Below are positions 52,515-61,145 of a DNA stretch of 64,000 nt, piece after piece; positions within the stretch are counted from its first letter, which is position 1, and each line of letters begins with the position of its first letter. The translations under genes and the position numbers were made by a program. The DNA lies in NCBI RefSeq assembly GCF_030689305.1, contig NZ_JAUYVM010000001.1, forward strand, positions 620,001 through 684,000, in the 5' to 3' direction. Below the pieces are notes generated by a model. The model was not told the origin of the DNA, ran no database searches, and saw nothing but the letters and a program-made list of their open reading frames with translations. Source of the DNA: Vibrio penaeicida (lineage in GTDB: Bacteria > Pseudomonadota > Gammaproteobacteria > Enterobacterales > Vibrionaceae).

Positions 52515-53651
52515 ATGAATACCGAGCTACACATCGACGGTCGCACTTTAACGCTACAACGCTTTCCCAAACGAGCACAAGAAACACTTCAGGCATGGAA
52601 TGCGGGTGACGAATACCTTATTAATTACGTTGAGAACGAGCTTAAAGTTTCAGACGGAAAAAAAATCCTCATTTTGAACGATAACTTTGGGGCTTTATCT
52701 TGCTGGTTTTCAGAAAAACATCACGTCACAATGATGACGGATTCGTTTGTATCGCATCGAGGAACGCTAAAGAATCTGCAACGGAATCAATGCAATAAAG
52801 TCGACTTTCTAACCAGCTTGGAATGCATCCCTACCGATGTCGACTTAGTGCTTATGCAGATCCCCAAAATTAATCGGTTTTTAACATATCAGCTCAACCA
52901 ATTGCGATCGGTGTTACCTTCGCACTGCCAAATAGTTGCGGTGAACAAAGTTAAAGAAATACACACATCCACATTAAAGCTGTTTGAAAAACAACTTGGT
53001 ACCACAACGACCTCTCTTGCGTGGAAAAAGCACCGTCTTGTATTCTCGATACCGGACTCTGCCATCAGCCATAAGGCAGAACCTGAAACAAAATGGGAAG
53101 TGGATGGCGAAAACTTTTCTCTGACCAACCTCGCCAACGTCTATTCCGGAGAAGCGCTCGATTTAGGTGCGCGCTTTATGCTTGAGCATATTCCTCGGAG
53201 CCCTCAGCTAGAGCACATTCTTGATCTTGGTTGTGGCAATGGCGTTCTTTCTGTTAAAGCAGGGCAATTAAACCCTCAAGCAAGTATTACCTGTGTAGAC
53301 GAAAGCTACATGGCTGTGGAATCGGCTAAGCGCAATCTCACAGAAACTCTGGGTGAAGATCGCAATATCCAGTGTATAGCCAATAATTGCCTTGATGGAT
53401 TTGAAAAAGAGAGTACTTACTTAGTGTTATGTAATCCCCCATTCCATCAACAACAAGCCGTTACAGACCACATTGCGTGGCAGATGTTCTGTGATGCAAA
53501 GCATGTTCTTAGTAGTGGAGGGGATTTATTTGTTATTGGTAACCGTCACCTAGGCTACGATATAAAACTTGAACGCTTATTTGGAAAATCGCAGGTTAAG
53601 CTCGTCGCTTCGAATCGTAAATTTGTTATATTACAAGCCACTAAAAAATAG
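52515..53651 (+). CDS. rlmG: 23S rRNA m2G1835 methyltransferase RlmG
   Basis: 378 aa from the ATG at 52515, the family start; the frame is open 75 bp upstream without support. N-terminal pseudo-methyltransferase half (TLTLQRFPKRAQETLQAW, LNDNFGALSCWF, EIHTSTLKLFEKQLG) and catalytic half with SAM motif ILDLGCGNGVLSV (~240) and the guanine-N2 signature NPPFHQQQAVTDHIAW (~309). Divergent from bolA. Confidence 0.93.
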   Translation: MNTELHIDGRTLTLQRFPKRAQETLQAWNAGDEYLINYVENELKVSDGKKILILNDNFGALSCWFSEKHHVTMMTDSFVSHRGTLKNLQRNQCNKVDFLTSLECIPTDVDLVLMQIPKINRFLTYQLNQLRSVLPSHCQIVAVNKVKEIHTSTLKLFEKQLGTTTTSLAWKKHRLVFSIPDSAISHKAEPETKWEVDGENFSLTNLANVYSGEALDLGARFMLEHIPRSPQLEHILDLGCGNGVLSVKAGQLNPQASITCVDESYMAVESAKRNLTETLGEDRNIQCIANNCLDGFEKESTYLVLCNPPFHQQQAVTDHIAWQMFCDAKHVLSSGGDLFVIGNRHLGYDIKLERLFGKSQVKLVASNRKFVILQATKK

Positions 53652-53689
53652 AAAACGTCCTGCGAGAATGTTTAATTAAGGAATTCGTC

Positions 53690-54262
53690 ATGAGAAAATT
53701 GATACTTGCTGCATCTGTAACACTTTTAGCAGCTTGCGCTTCTCCACAGAAAGAAGAACAAATAAACCTCACACCGACACCAACCTTGAGCAGCGTAAAA
53801 TTGGTGAATGGGCAGTCTTTCTCTCTAGAAAGCCGTGATATACGAACTTCTCAGTATGTCGCGTTAGTCAACAGCGGTCGTCGCACGACGCAACCTATCC
53901 ATACAAAGCAAAATCTGCGTATCGCCATTGAAACTGCGATGTACCAGCAATTGGTCTCCCAAGGTTTCCAAATGGTAGCAAACAGCAACAATACCCTTAG
54001 CCTTGAAGTTCAAGAAGCTTTAGTCAATGTTTCAAACACATTAATGGAAAACGAGTTGGATGCCAAAGTAACGCTTCAGGTCACTGCTGAAACACCACGC
54101 GGTAAGCTCGTTAAGTCTTACAACGGTACAGCAACGAAAACGGGCACTTTATCTGCGTCTAATGATGACGTTGAATTGGTACTAAATGATGTAGTCGACT
54201 TAGTGCTTGCTGAAGTCGCTAACGACAAAGAACTTCTAAACTACATGAAGGAGAGATTCTAA
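53690..54262 (+). CDS. yajG: YajG-like lipoprotein
   Basis: 190-aa lipoprotein with signal and lipobox LLAACASP. YajG-type pattern: ESRDIRTSQYVALVNSG, QQLVSQGFQMVANSNNTLSLEVQEALVNV. Its stop overlaps the next ATG (TAATG). The order yajG...ampG is the same as in E. coli. Confidence 0.88.
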   Translation: MRKLILAASVTLLAACASPQKEEQINLTPTPTLSSVKLVNGQSFSLESRDIRTSQYVALVNSGRRTTQPIHTKQNLRIAIETAMYQQLVSQGFQMVANSNNTLSLEVQEALVNVSNTLMENELDAKVTLQVTAETPRGKLVKSYNGTATKTGTLSASNDDVELVLNDVVDLVLAEVANDKELLNYMKERF

Positions 54263-54804
54263 TGCGCAGCCTGATTTTATCTTTGGTATGTCTTTTCTCA
54301 CTACCAACTTGGGCTCAAAACGTTGTATTTGAAACAACACTTGGCTCATTCACAGTGGAATTAAATGAAGAAAAGGCTCCTGTCACAGTCAAAAACTTTC
54401 TTCGCTACATCGAAGATGGCAGCTATGAAGGTACTCAATTTCATCGCGTAATTGCTGGTTTTATGGCTCAAGGTGGTGGGTTTGATGAAAAAATGGGTCG
54501 CCTGCCCACTTATGATGCAATAAAGAATGAAGCCAGCAATGGTTTGAAAAATGACACTGCGACTATCGCAATGGCGCGCACATCTAACCCTCATTCTGCA
54601 ACACGCCAGTTCTTTATTAACCTGCAAAACAATGACTTTCTGAACTACTCATCTTCCAACCCAGGCTACGCCGTCTTTGGAAAGGTGACAAAAGGATTTG
54701 ATGTGGTTCAGCAAATGGCCACAAAACCAACCAAGTCCATGGGTAGAATGCAAGATATTCCAGTAGAACCCATCGTTATTAAAAAAGTAACTCTACAAAA
54801 ATAA
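54262..54804 (+). CDS. ppiA: Periplasmic peptidyl-prolyl isomerase, cyclophilin type
   Basis: 180 aa with a signal peptide (MRSLILSLVCLFSLPTWA), pointing to the periplasm. Cyclophilin core: TTLGSFTVELNEEKAPVTVKNF, FHRVIAGFMAQGGG (catalytic Arg), IAMARTSNPHSATRQFFINL and YAVFGKVTKGFDVV. Overlaps yajG by one base, an insertion relative to the E. coli yajG-ampG order. Confidence 0.92.
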   Translation: MRSLILSLVCLFSLPTWAQNVVFETTLGSFTVELNEEKAPVTVKNFLRYIEDGSYEGTQFHRVIAGFMAQGGGFDEKMGRLPTYDAIKNEASNGLKNDTATIAMARTSNPHSATRQFFINLQNNDFLNYSSSNPGYAVFGKVTKGFDVVQQMATKPTKSMGRMQDIPVEPIVIKKVTLQK

Positions 54805-54811
54805 CAAAACT

Positions 54812-54840
54812 AACGCTGGCAAAACGCCAGCGTTTTCTTT
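54812..54840 (+). terminator. ppiA terminator
   Basis: AACGCTGGC/GCCAGCGTT with a 5-nt loop followed by TTCTTT. Despite it, ampG starts only 25 bp later, so ampG may be partly attenuated. Confidence 0.8.
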
Positions 54841-54864
54841 CGCTTTTCATACAAGGAGTGTTCT

Positions 54865-56247
54865 ATGTCAAGCAATATGACTTGGACAGAAACTATCCGA
54901 AGTTACCTTGATAAACGCTTGCTCTGGGTCTTTATGCTGGGCTGCTCCAGCGGCTTTCCTTGGGTTCTCATCGGTTCTAACATGTCCGGTTGGCTCAAAG
55001 ATGCAGGGCTAACACGCGCTGCAATTGGTTACTTTGGTTCTATTTTCGCGGTTTACGCTATTAACTTTTTATGGGCACCTTTAGTCGACCGCGTAAAATT
55101 ACCCATTCTTCACTCTTTGTTAGGGCAAAGACGAAGTTGGATACTTTTGTGTCAATGTCTTATTTTGATTTGTACTCTGTTTATCGCGGGAGTTGATCCA
55201 GCAACAAACTTGATGTTTACATCGATGATTGCCTTCGGCATTGCGATAGCCTCTGCAACACAAGACATCGCCATTGATGCTTACCGAATCGATACTTTCC
55301 CAAAATCGCAATCCAATAAACTCCCTCAAGCTTCCGCTATGGCAGTAGTAGGTTGGTGGACTGGTTATTCTCTTCCTGGGTATTTAGCCTTTATCAATGC
55401 CGACAGCATTGGCTGGAACGGTGTGTTTTATGGAATGGCTATCATTGTAGGTGTACTAATCCTATTCACCTTGTTAGTAGGCGAGCCACAAACCCAGCGT
55501 GAAGCCCTTCAGAAACAAGCAGAGGAGCGCTACTCTGAAGTTGTCGGGTCTCCGGTCGCTGCGTGGTTTACGGTAACCGTTATTGAACCGTTTTATGACT
55601 TCTTCAAACGCAACGGTGTGCAAGTTGCCGTCACTCTGCTTTTATTCGTATTCCTTTTCAAAATCGGTGAAGCCTTCTTGGGGCGTATGTCGATTACGTT
55701 TTATAAGGAAGTCGGCTTCAGTAATGAACAAATTGGCTACTACTCCAAATTGATTGGTTGGGGCTTTACCATTCTCTTTACCATCATCGGAAGTATGGTG
55801 AATGTGAAATTTGGTATTGTTCGCGGTCTAATGATTGGTGGTATTGCAATGGCGGCAAGTAACTTGATGTTTGCTTGGATAGCCAAAGTAGGACCAAGTG
55901 AAACGCTGTTCTTCGCAACCATTGTTGTCGATAACTTTACAACGGCATTTTCTACTGTCGCGTTTGTGTCCTTCCTAACCGCTATGACAGGTCAAGCGTT
56001 CTCAGCAACTCAATACGCGTTGCTTGCTTCACTGGGTAATTTTGGAAGAACGACTTTGGCGTCTTTCAGCGGAGAGCTTGTCGATTTCTTGGACGATTGG
56101 TCAACTTTCTTCATTGTTACTTCGTTGATGGTGATTCCAAGCTTGATTATGCTTTACTCTCTAAGACATCACTTCTCCAATTTGTTGGCCAAAGCCAAAA
56201 AAGAATCTGAAAAAGAAGAAATGGAAGATTCTCCATTGGTTAAATAA
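54865..56247 (+). CDS. ampG: Muropeptide permease AmpG
   Basis: Imports GlcNAc-anhydromuropeptides for cell-wall recycling, and so sets AmpR/AmpC signals where present. 460 aa, MFS type with 12-14 hydrophobic segments. AmpG motifs: LLWVFMLGCSSGFPWVLIGSN (cut) near the N-terminus, INFLWAPLVDRVKLP, SATQDIAIDAYRID. C-terminal charged tail. Strong AAGGAG ribosome site. Confidence 0.93.
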   Translation: MSSNMTWTETIRSYLDKRLLWVFMLGCSSGFPWVLIGSNMSGWLKDAGLTRAAIGYFGSIFAVYAINFLWAPLVDRVKLPILHSLLGQRRSWILLCQCLILICTLFIAGVDPATNLMFTSMIAFGIAIASATQDIAIDAYRIDTFPKSQSNKLPQASAMAVVGWWTGYSLPGYLAFINADSIGWNGVFYGMAIIVGVLILFTLLVGEPQTQREALQKQAEERYSEVVGSPVAAWFTVTVIEPFYDFFKRNGVQVAVTLLLFVFLFKIGEAFLGRMSITFYKEVGFSNEQIGYYSKLIGWGFTILFTIIGSMVNVKFGIVRGLMIGGIAMAASNLMFAWIAKVGPSETLFFATIVVDNFTTAFSTVAFVSFLTAMTGQAFSATQYALLASLGNFGRTTLASFSGELVDFLDDWSTFFIVTSLMVIPSLIMLYSLRHHFSNLLAKAKKESEKEEMEDSPLVK

Positions 56248-56257
56248 ATTTCAGACG

Positions 56258-56290
56258 TAAAAAAGAGGCTCTTATTAGAGCCTCTTTTCA
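56258..56290. terminator. Bidirectional terminator after ampG
   Basis: AAAAGAGGCTCT/AGAGCCTCTTTT with a 4-nt loop between the convergent ampG and chrR. Confidence 0.87.
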
Positions 56291-56318
56291 TTTTGTATTC
56301 ATCTAACTGGAACACACC

Positions 56319-57041
56319 TTAAGGGTACATGCCTCGTCCAAACAAGTTGAAGACTCGTGCCACACCTTGGGTAAATATCATCGGCTCGGTCAAAACCGTC
56401 AGACACAAACAGTCCTGATTTTCCGACGTTTGCGGAGCATGCTTCACTGATGCGTCGCGAGACATGATGTCTCCTTCAGCGTATTTCCCGTCCTCGTCAC
56501 TAAAACTGCCATGAAGAACTAGCGTAGTTTCGACGCCTTTATGGGTGTGCTGAGGTACTTGAACCCCTTCCTTGATGTAAAGTAGGTTCATTCTCGCGTC
56601 GTTTTCTTCAAGCTCAATTGCAGCGCTGTACACCTTACCGCCGTAACTGCGCCACTCACCAATGCGTGACACCTGATTTCTCAACGCCTTCGGTAACACA
56701 AACTTCTTCCCATTTAACTCAATATGCACGGAAGGGGTTGCATCTGCATGAGAAGATGGCTTGAGCTGTTTCATGTCAACTATGGTTGAGAGCATTGATT
56801 CCAAATCTAGACTAGGTGCGTTTTTGTCTTCGTCGATGCCATGTTCTATAGAGAAGCTTGCCTCATCTGCAACACTGTGTGCTTCAAACATATCATTAGC
56901 CGCTTCAGCCTCTAACCTTTGAACGGTTTGTCTACATTGACTGCATGTTTCTAAGTGCGCTGCCACCATAATACCGTGGCAAGGGTCAATAGTGCCATCT
57001 ACGTAGGCGCGAATCAGTTCGAACTCTGGGTGATAACTCAT
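56319..57041 (-). CDS. chrR: ChrR-type zinc anti-sigma factor
   Basis: 240 aa. N-terminal ASD with the zinc motif HPEFELIRAYVDGTIDP, then HLETCSQCR (CxxC). C-terminal cupin with HTHKGVETTLVLHGSFSDEDG and GDIMSRDASVKHAPQTSENQDCLCL. In relatives ChrR releases its ECF sigma in response to singlet oxygen. Overlaps the sigma gene by 4 bp (ATGA). Confidence 0.93.
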   Translation of the reverse strand: MSYHPEFELIRAYVDGTIDPCHGIMVAAHLETCSQCRQTVQRLEAEAANDMFEAHSVADEASFSIEHGIDEDKNAPSLDLESMLSTIVDMKQLKPSSHADATPSVHIELNGKKFVLPKALRNQVSRIGEWRSYGGKVYSAAIELEENDARMNLLYIKEGVQVPQHTHKGVETTLVLHGSFSDEDGKYAEGDIMSRDASVKHAPQTSENQDCLCLTVLTEPMIFTQGVARVFNLFGRGMYP

Positions 57042-57649
57042 AATGCATCTCCCTTCATTGAATGCCGTAACTTCTCTACAGCAAGTCGCAACCGCGATTT
57101 TACTGTCCCTAAAGGAATATCAAACATGTCTGCGACTTGTTGATGTGGAAGCTCATCTAGGTAAACCGCTTTAACTACGTCTTTTTGACTCTGCGGTAGA
57201 GTGTCCAAAAAACGGACGACCTGTTCTTTTAACATATTTTGTTCCGGGGAATAATGCTCTACAAGATCCGGCGGGCAATAGTCGCTTGCCCAAATGTCTT
57301 CAGAATGCACATGAAGCTCTTTGCCTTTTTGTTTTCGCAATAAGTCGAAGCTTAAGTTTCTCGCAATCGTATAAATCCAAGTTGAAAGCGAGCTTTTGTC
57401 GGGATCAAAAAGATGACTTTTCTGCCATACCATCGCCATTGTGTCTTGGATAATCTCAACCGCCACATGCTCGTTACTCACGTGCTTGATGACGAATGTT
57501 CTAAGTCTTGGCGAGAAAAATCGAAACACTTCAGCGTATGCCTCTTTGTCTCCATTCTGAATTCGTGCCATGCAAGCCGACCAATGCGCTCGGTCGATTC
57601 CTTTAGCTTTTGACTGACATTCAGAGCCTGCTTCTAGCGTCTTGCTCAT
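57038..57649 (-). CDS. ECF sigma factor, RpoE/ChrR (ECF11) type
   Basis: 203 aa. Region 2 (~28-95): KEAYAEVFRFFSPRLRTFVIKH, then STWIYTIARNLSFDLLRKQK. Region 4 (~145-200): LPQSQKDVVKAVYLDELPHQQVADMF, DIPLGTVKSRLRLAVEKLR. Partner of chrR, by overlap. Its own promoter-like site (TGATC-N16-CGTAT) lies about 75 bp upstream. Confidence 0.93.
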   Translation of the reverse strand: MSKTLEAGSECQSKAKGIDRAHWSACMARIQNGDKEAYAEVFRFFSPRLRTFVIKHVSNEHVAVEIIQDTMAMVWQKSHLFDPDKSSLSTWIYTIARNLSFDLLRKQKGKELHVHSEDIWASDYCPPDLVEHYSPEQNMLKEQVVRFLDTLPQSQKDVVKAVYLDELPHQQVADMFDIPLGTVKSRLRLAVEKLRHSMKGDAL

Positions 57650-57720
57650 GATAGTTCCTTAACATCGAGCTGAGACTTGTCCCAGCACTGGAAAATAGTT
57701 TTTATTCCTGTAGAAAGCAT

Positions 57721-57746
57721 ATACGAACACGCGAGATAATCGATCA
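57721..57746 (-). promoter_or_regulatory. ECF11-type promoter of the sigma-chrR operon
   Basis: Minus strand TGATC-N16-CGTAT matches the known ECF11 consensus (TGATCC...CGTAT), predicting autoregulation of the sigma-chrR operon. Confidence 0.8.
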
Positions 57747-57803
57747 CTTTAAAATGAAAAGCAGGCAAAAGAGATGGATTTAAAAAGACTAAAGGTTAAT
57801 TCT

Positions 57804-58400
57804 CTAGTCTCGAGCTAGTGGCTTGCTATCTATTGCTTCAGATAAAAAGTCCAACGTAGCACTGCAAGATTCTTGGGAAACCAAAAGATCGAATTTCGTT
57901 TGGTTTATCGGTAGCAGCTCAAGCCAACGTTGACTTACCCACGTTGCATCGTCGAAAAAACATTGTTCATACAGGTTTTTAACTTGTGGGAACTGACTGT
58001 AGACATGCCTGAGTTGTTGCGAAACATGCTTTGTATCCTCAACAAACTCCGCTGTTTGCCAATTAGGAAGGTGTTCAATCTCCCCTACTCTCAATCCATC
58101 CTTCTCAGACCAGACCCTTTTTACACGAATTCTTTGCTTTCCATACACGGTAATCCCTAACAAACCGTCTTCTAACGTTTCAAAGTCCACGATCTCAACA
58201 AGCGTGCCGATTTGAGACACGTTGTGTGGGGAAGACTCATCACCGTCGGACATGAGGCATATTCCAAATCCCTCATTCTGTTGGCAGCACTCTTTCACCA
58301 GTCTCTTGTAACGGGGTTCGAATATTCTCAAGTTCATTTTCCCCTCTGGTAAAACAACCGAACTCAGAGGAAACAATTTGGTAATTAATGACATGCTCAT
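57804..58400 (-). CDS. Lon N-terminal (substrate-binding) domain protein
   Basis: 198 aa. LFPLSSVVLPEGKMNLRIFEPRYKRLVKEC (partial pieces LFPLSSVVLP and IFEPRYKRLV) and QIGTLVEIVDFETLEDGLLGITVYG define the stand-alone Lon_N domain; no ATPase or protease part exists. Role unknown. The site upstream resembles the ECF11 promoter (57721), so it may be in that stress regulon. Confidence 0.87.
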   Translation of the reverse strand: MSMSLITKLFPLSSVVLPEGKMNLRIFEPRYKRLVKECCQQNEGFGICLMSDGDESSPHNVSQIGTLVEIVDFETLEDGLLGITVYGKQRIRVKRVWSEKDGLRVGEIEHLPNWQTAEFVEDTKHVSQQLRHVYSQFPQVKNLYEQCFFDDATWVSQRWLELLPINQTKFDLLVSQESCSATLDFLSEAIDSKPLARD

Positions 58401-58778
58401 TTTCCTTTGTCTTTATGTTCAGGATTTACGAGCGCGCCAGTAATCGCGATCACAATCATTATTCATTTACCGCACGAATGCAGTAACCACCGATGTTTCA
58501 GCCCAGAAATATCTAATTTCCAAACACTGTTGAAAGTAAGAACGAAAACGTTTTTCTCAAATTAACAATTTTGTCATTAGCAAAACCCTGATTACTATTG
58601 CACCCAATTGACAGAGTTCCTAATTATGTTCAGTTACGTGATCTTAGTCACTCAATTGCTTTCTATTTGCGGTATTTTTCACTTACAAATGAGAGGTGAA
58701 AATATAGAATGCGCGGCGAAGGATTTAAGGTTTATGGATTGAGCCCTACACCAATCGTTTATATGAGAGAAGAACCTA
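58401..58778. other. Gap between Lon_N gene and ompK
   Basis: 378 bp. Minus strand contains TGATC-N17-CGTAA (58426-58452), an ECF11-like site pointing at the Lon_N gene. On the ompK side a long AT-rich leader contains TTTTTCAC...GTGAAAA (about 58673-58703) as a possible hairpin. No gene supported. Confidence 0.5.
58426..58452 (-). promoter_or_regulatory. Possible ECF11-type promoter of the Lon_N gene
   Basis: TGATC-N17-CGTAA on the minus strand, 26 bp upstream of the start at 58400. One base longer spacer and one changed -10 base compared with the sigma-chrR site. Confidence 0.4.
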
Positions 58779-59537
58779 ATGCGTAAGTCAATTTTAGCTC
58801 TAAGCCTTGCATCTGCAGCTATCGCTGTTCCAGCACAAGCAGAATATCTATTTGGTTTTGGTAGCGCGTACCTTGATTACCAAAAGTGGGATCACGGTAT
58901 CGGCAATGATGCTTCTAACTTTGGTCAGGAAATCCATGAACGCAACCAAGCCGTCATCGGCATCGAAGGTGGTGCGGTATTTGATTGGGGCCAAATCTAC
59001 GGGTTTTACGACTACGAAGGTGTTGACCGTGGTCAAGACAACCGTGGTGCATCCCTTAAAGGTACAATCCATTACAACCTAGCAGACACTGGCGTCAGTC
59101 TTTATGCACAAGTGTACAACACAGATAAAGACATCAGCCCAACACTTCACGAGCAGAACCGTGTTGCTGGCTTAGGCTACACAGCGTTAAAAGGCGATAA
59201 CTGGGGGTTCACTCCATTTATTGGTGCTCATCAAGTTAACACCGAAGGCGGCATCAGCGGTGCAAACGGCGGAATGGTTGGCTGGGTTGGTTTCTACAAC
59301 ACCGATCTTGCTGGTCAAAACTTCACGTTTTCAACTTGGGGTGAATACGAATTCGGTCGTCAAGAAGCGTACGCTGATATCAACGGTGGTAAAACAGGTT
59401 TGAATGGTAGCGTAAACGCTATGTGGAACTTCCATCAAGATTGGTCTGCAGGCGTTCTTTACCGTTACACAGTGAACAAACTGGCACGTAAAGATTACCA
59501 AGACATCGTGATCTATCGTTTAAGCTACAAATTCTAA
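58779..59537 (+). CDS. ompK: OmpK/Tsx-type outer-membrane channel protein
   Basis: 252 aa. Signal peptide MRKSILALSLASAAIAVPAQA. Barrel of the nucleoside-specific channel (Tsx/OmpK) family: GSAYLDYQKW, VFDWGQIYGFYDYEGVD, FTPFIGAHQVNTEGG and terminal RLSYKF with C-terminal Phe. In vibrios OmpK is the receptor of phage KVP40. Own promoter in a long leader; own terminator. Confidence 0.88.
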   Translation: MRKSILALSLASAAIAVPAQAEYLFGFGSAYLDYQKWDHGIGNDASNFGQEIHERNQAVIGIEGGAVFDWGQIYGFYDYEGVDRGQDNRGASLKGTIHYNLADTGVSLYAQVYNTDKDISPTLHEQNRVAGLGYTALKGDNWGFTPFIGAHQVNTEGGISGANGGMVGWVGFYNTDLAGQNFTFSTWGEYEFGRQEAYADINGGKTGLNGSVNAMWNFHQDWSAGVLYRYTVNKLARKDYQDIVIYRLSYKF

Positions 59538-59554
59538 CAAGTAGCTATATAAAA

Positions 59555-59584
59555 AAGTGGCGCTATTGAAGCGCCATTTTTGTT
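59555..59584 (+). terminator. ompK terminator
   Basis: TGGCGCT/AGCGCCA with a 5-nt loop; A6 before and T5 after the stem. Confidence 0.85.
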
Positions 59585-59655
59585 TCGACTTTATATTGCA
59601 TCTTTCATTCCTGTCGCTATCCTTGCTCCAATCGTTTCTGATAAGGCTTCTAGGT

Positions 59656-60549
59656 TTGAATATCGTCATATTAGGTCCAGGTGCAATTGGATCACTTTGG
59701 GCGGCGTCGCTGGCAACAGCAGGACATCACGTTTCCCTATGGACACGCAATAACAAAGATACCCAACGAGATCTGTCGCTTGGCGATACCTCACCAGTTA
59801 CCTTTGAAACCAATAACCTTAATGCCTTAAAACATTGTGATGTCGTTTTGGTCACAGTGAAAGTATGGCAAGTACAAACAGCCTTGCTCCCCATTTTGTC
59901 GCACCTACATCCAGACACCATATTATTGTTTCTTCATAATGGAATGGGGGCTGTTGACGCGTTGAAATCCGATATTGCCTCTTTTCCTGTTGTCATCGGT
60001 ACTACGACCCAAGCCGCTTACAAGCCGAATGTTGATCAAGTAATACACACAGGGGTCGGTCAAACTCAGATAGGCGGTTTCAATTCAAAGGGTGAGAAAT
60101 GTGAGTTCTTAGAAGAGGTACTGAATCACGCCCTTCCTGAAGTAAAGTGGAATCCCAATATCCGTCAAGCCCTATGGGATAAGTTGGCCATCAACTGCGC
60201 TATCAACCCATTAACGGGGATTCATCAATGCTTGAATGGCGACCTTTCCGAACCAAAGTTCAACACTGTACTGGATGAAGTCACACAAGAAGTTGTTTCT
60301 GTTATGCACCGCGAAGGTTTAGAGGCAAGCTTTGAGGTATTGAGAGAAAAAGTCAGTACCGTAATTCACGCAACGGCTAAAAATCATTCTTCAATGCAGC
60401 AAGATGTATTTCACCAACGGAAAACTGAGATAGAATTTATCGCAGGCTACGTCATTCGAGTTGCTGCTCGCCATCATATTCCAGTTCCTGCTAATCAAGC
60501 ATTACTGGACGCCATTTTAAACATTGAAAAAAGCTGGATTTCATCATGA
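59656..60549 (+). CDS. panE: 2-dehydropantoate 2-reductase-like (PanE/ApbA family)
   Basis: NADPH-dependent ketopantoate reductase family. I place the start at the TTG at 59656, giving MNIVILGPGAIGSLWAASLA (297 aa): the Rossmann GxGxxG motif sits where the family begins, and the sequence upstream in frame is the ompK terminator plus hydrophobic nonsense. No near ATG exists. Other marks: VLVTVKVWQVQTAL, LFLHNGMGAVDAL, WDKLAINCAINPLTGI (catalytic Lys). Overlaps yajL by 4 bp (ATGA). Confidence 0.87.
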   Translation: MNIVILGPGAIGSLWAASLATAGHHVSLWTRNNKDTQRDLSLGDTSPVTFETNNLNALKHCDVVLVTVKVWQVQTALLPILSHLHPDTILLFLHNGMGAVDALKSDIASFPVVIGTTTQAAYKPNVDQVIHTGVGQTQIGGFNSKGEKCEFLEEVLNHALPEVKWNPNIRQALWDKLAINCAINPLTGIHQCLNGDLSEPKFNTVLDEVTQEVVSVMHREGLEASFEVLREKVSTVIHATAKNHSSMQQDVFHQRKTEIEFIAGYVIRVAARHHIPVPANQALLDAILNIEKSWISS

Positions 60550-61142
60550 GCCATAAAATACTGGTCCCTATCGCTGCAGGTACAGAGGAAATGGAAGCCG
60601 TAACCATCATTGATATTATGGTTCGTGCTGGTTATGACGTGACGATTGCAAGTGTCGATCCTGAAGGAGCGCTCACCATGAAAGCCTCCCGTGGTGTCAC
60701 TCTAACAGCCGATTGTCGGTTGGTGGATGTCGCCGATGAGCAATTTGATGTCATTGCACTGCCAGGTGGCGTGCCGGGCGCAGAAGTTTTTAGGGACAGC
60801 ACGTTACTCATAGAGATCTTGAAGCAGCATATGTACGATGCTCGCTGGATGGCTGCGATATGCGCAAGCCCTGCCCTCGTTTTACAAACGCACGATCTTT
60901 ATCCGAAAGCCATCATGACCTGTCATCCAAACTTCGAGGATAAGATCCCAGAGTCGCAATGGCGTGTGAAACGAGTCGTCACCGATATCAATCACAAACT
61001 AATTACCAGCCAAGGACCAGGCAGTGCATTGGAGTTTGCGATGGAAATTGTCATCCAGCTTTCGGGCAAACCACACGCATGGAAGGTGGCAGAGCCTATG
61101 GTGACGCTACCAAACCTTCACTACCATGAAATGGGTAAGTAA
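60546..61142 (+). CDS. yajL: DJ-1/PfpI family protein YajL
   Basis: 198 aa, the DJ-1 superfamily type of chaperone/deglycase. KILVPIAAGTEEMEAVTIID start, nucleophilic Cys in MAAICASPALVL (elbow) and a Glu in GTEEMEA. GGVPGAEVFRD is typical. Reading frame overlaps panE by 4 bp and precedes csdA by 3 bp: a compact three-gene operon. Confidence 0.93.
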   Translation: MSHKILVPIAAGTEEMEAVTIIDIMVRAGYDVTIASVDPEGALTMKASRGVTLTADCRLVDVADEQFDVIALPGGVPGAEVFRDSTLLIEILKQHMYDARWMAAICASPALVLQTHDLYPKAIMTCHPNFEDKIPESQWRVKRVVTDINHKLITSQGPGSALEFAMEIVIQLSGKPHAWKVAEPMVTLPNLHYHEMGK

Positions 61143-61145
61143 AGA

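Noticed and set aside
59557..59655. ATG start of panE at 59557
   Set aside because: The extension reads through the ompK terminator into a hydrophobic stretch; family length and GxGxxG position favour TTG at 59656.
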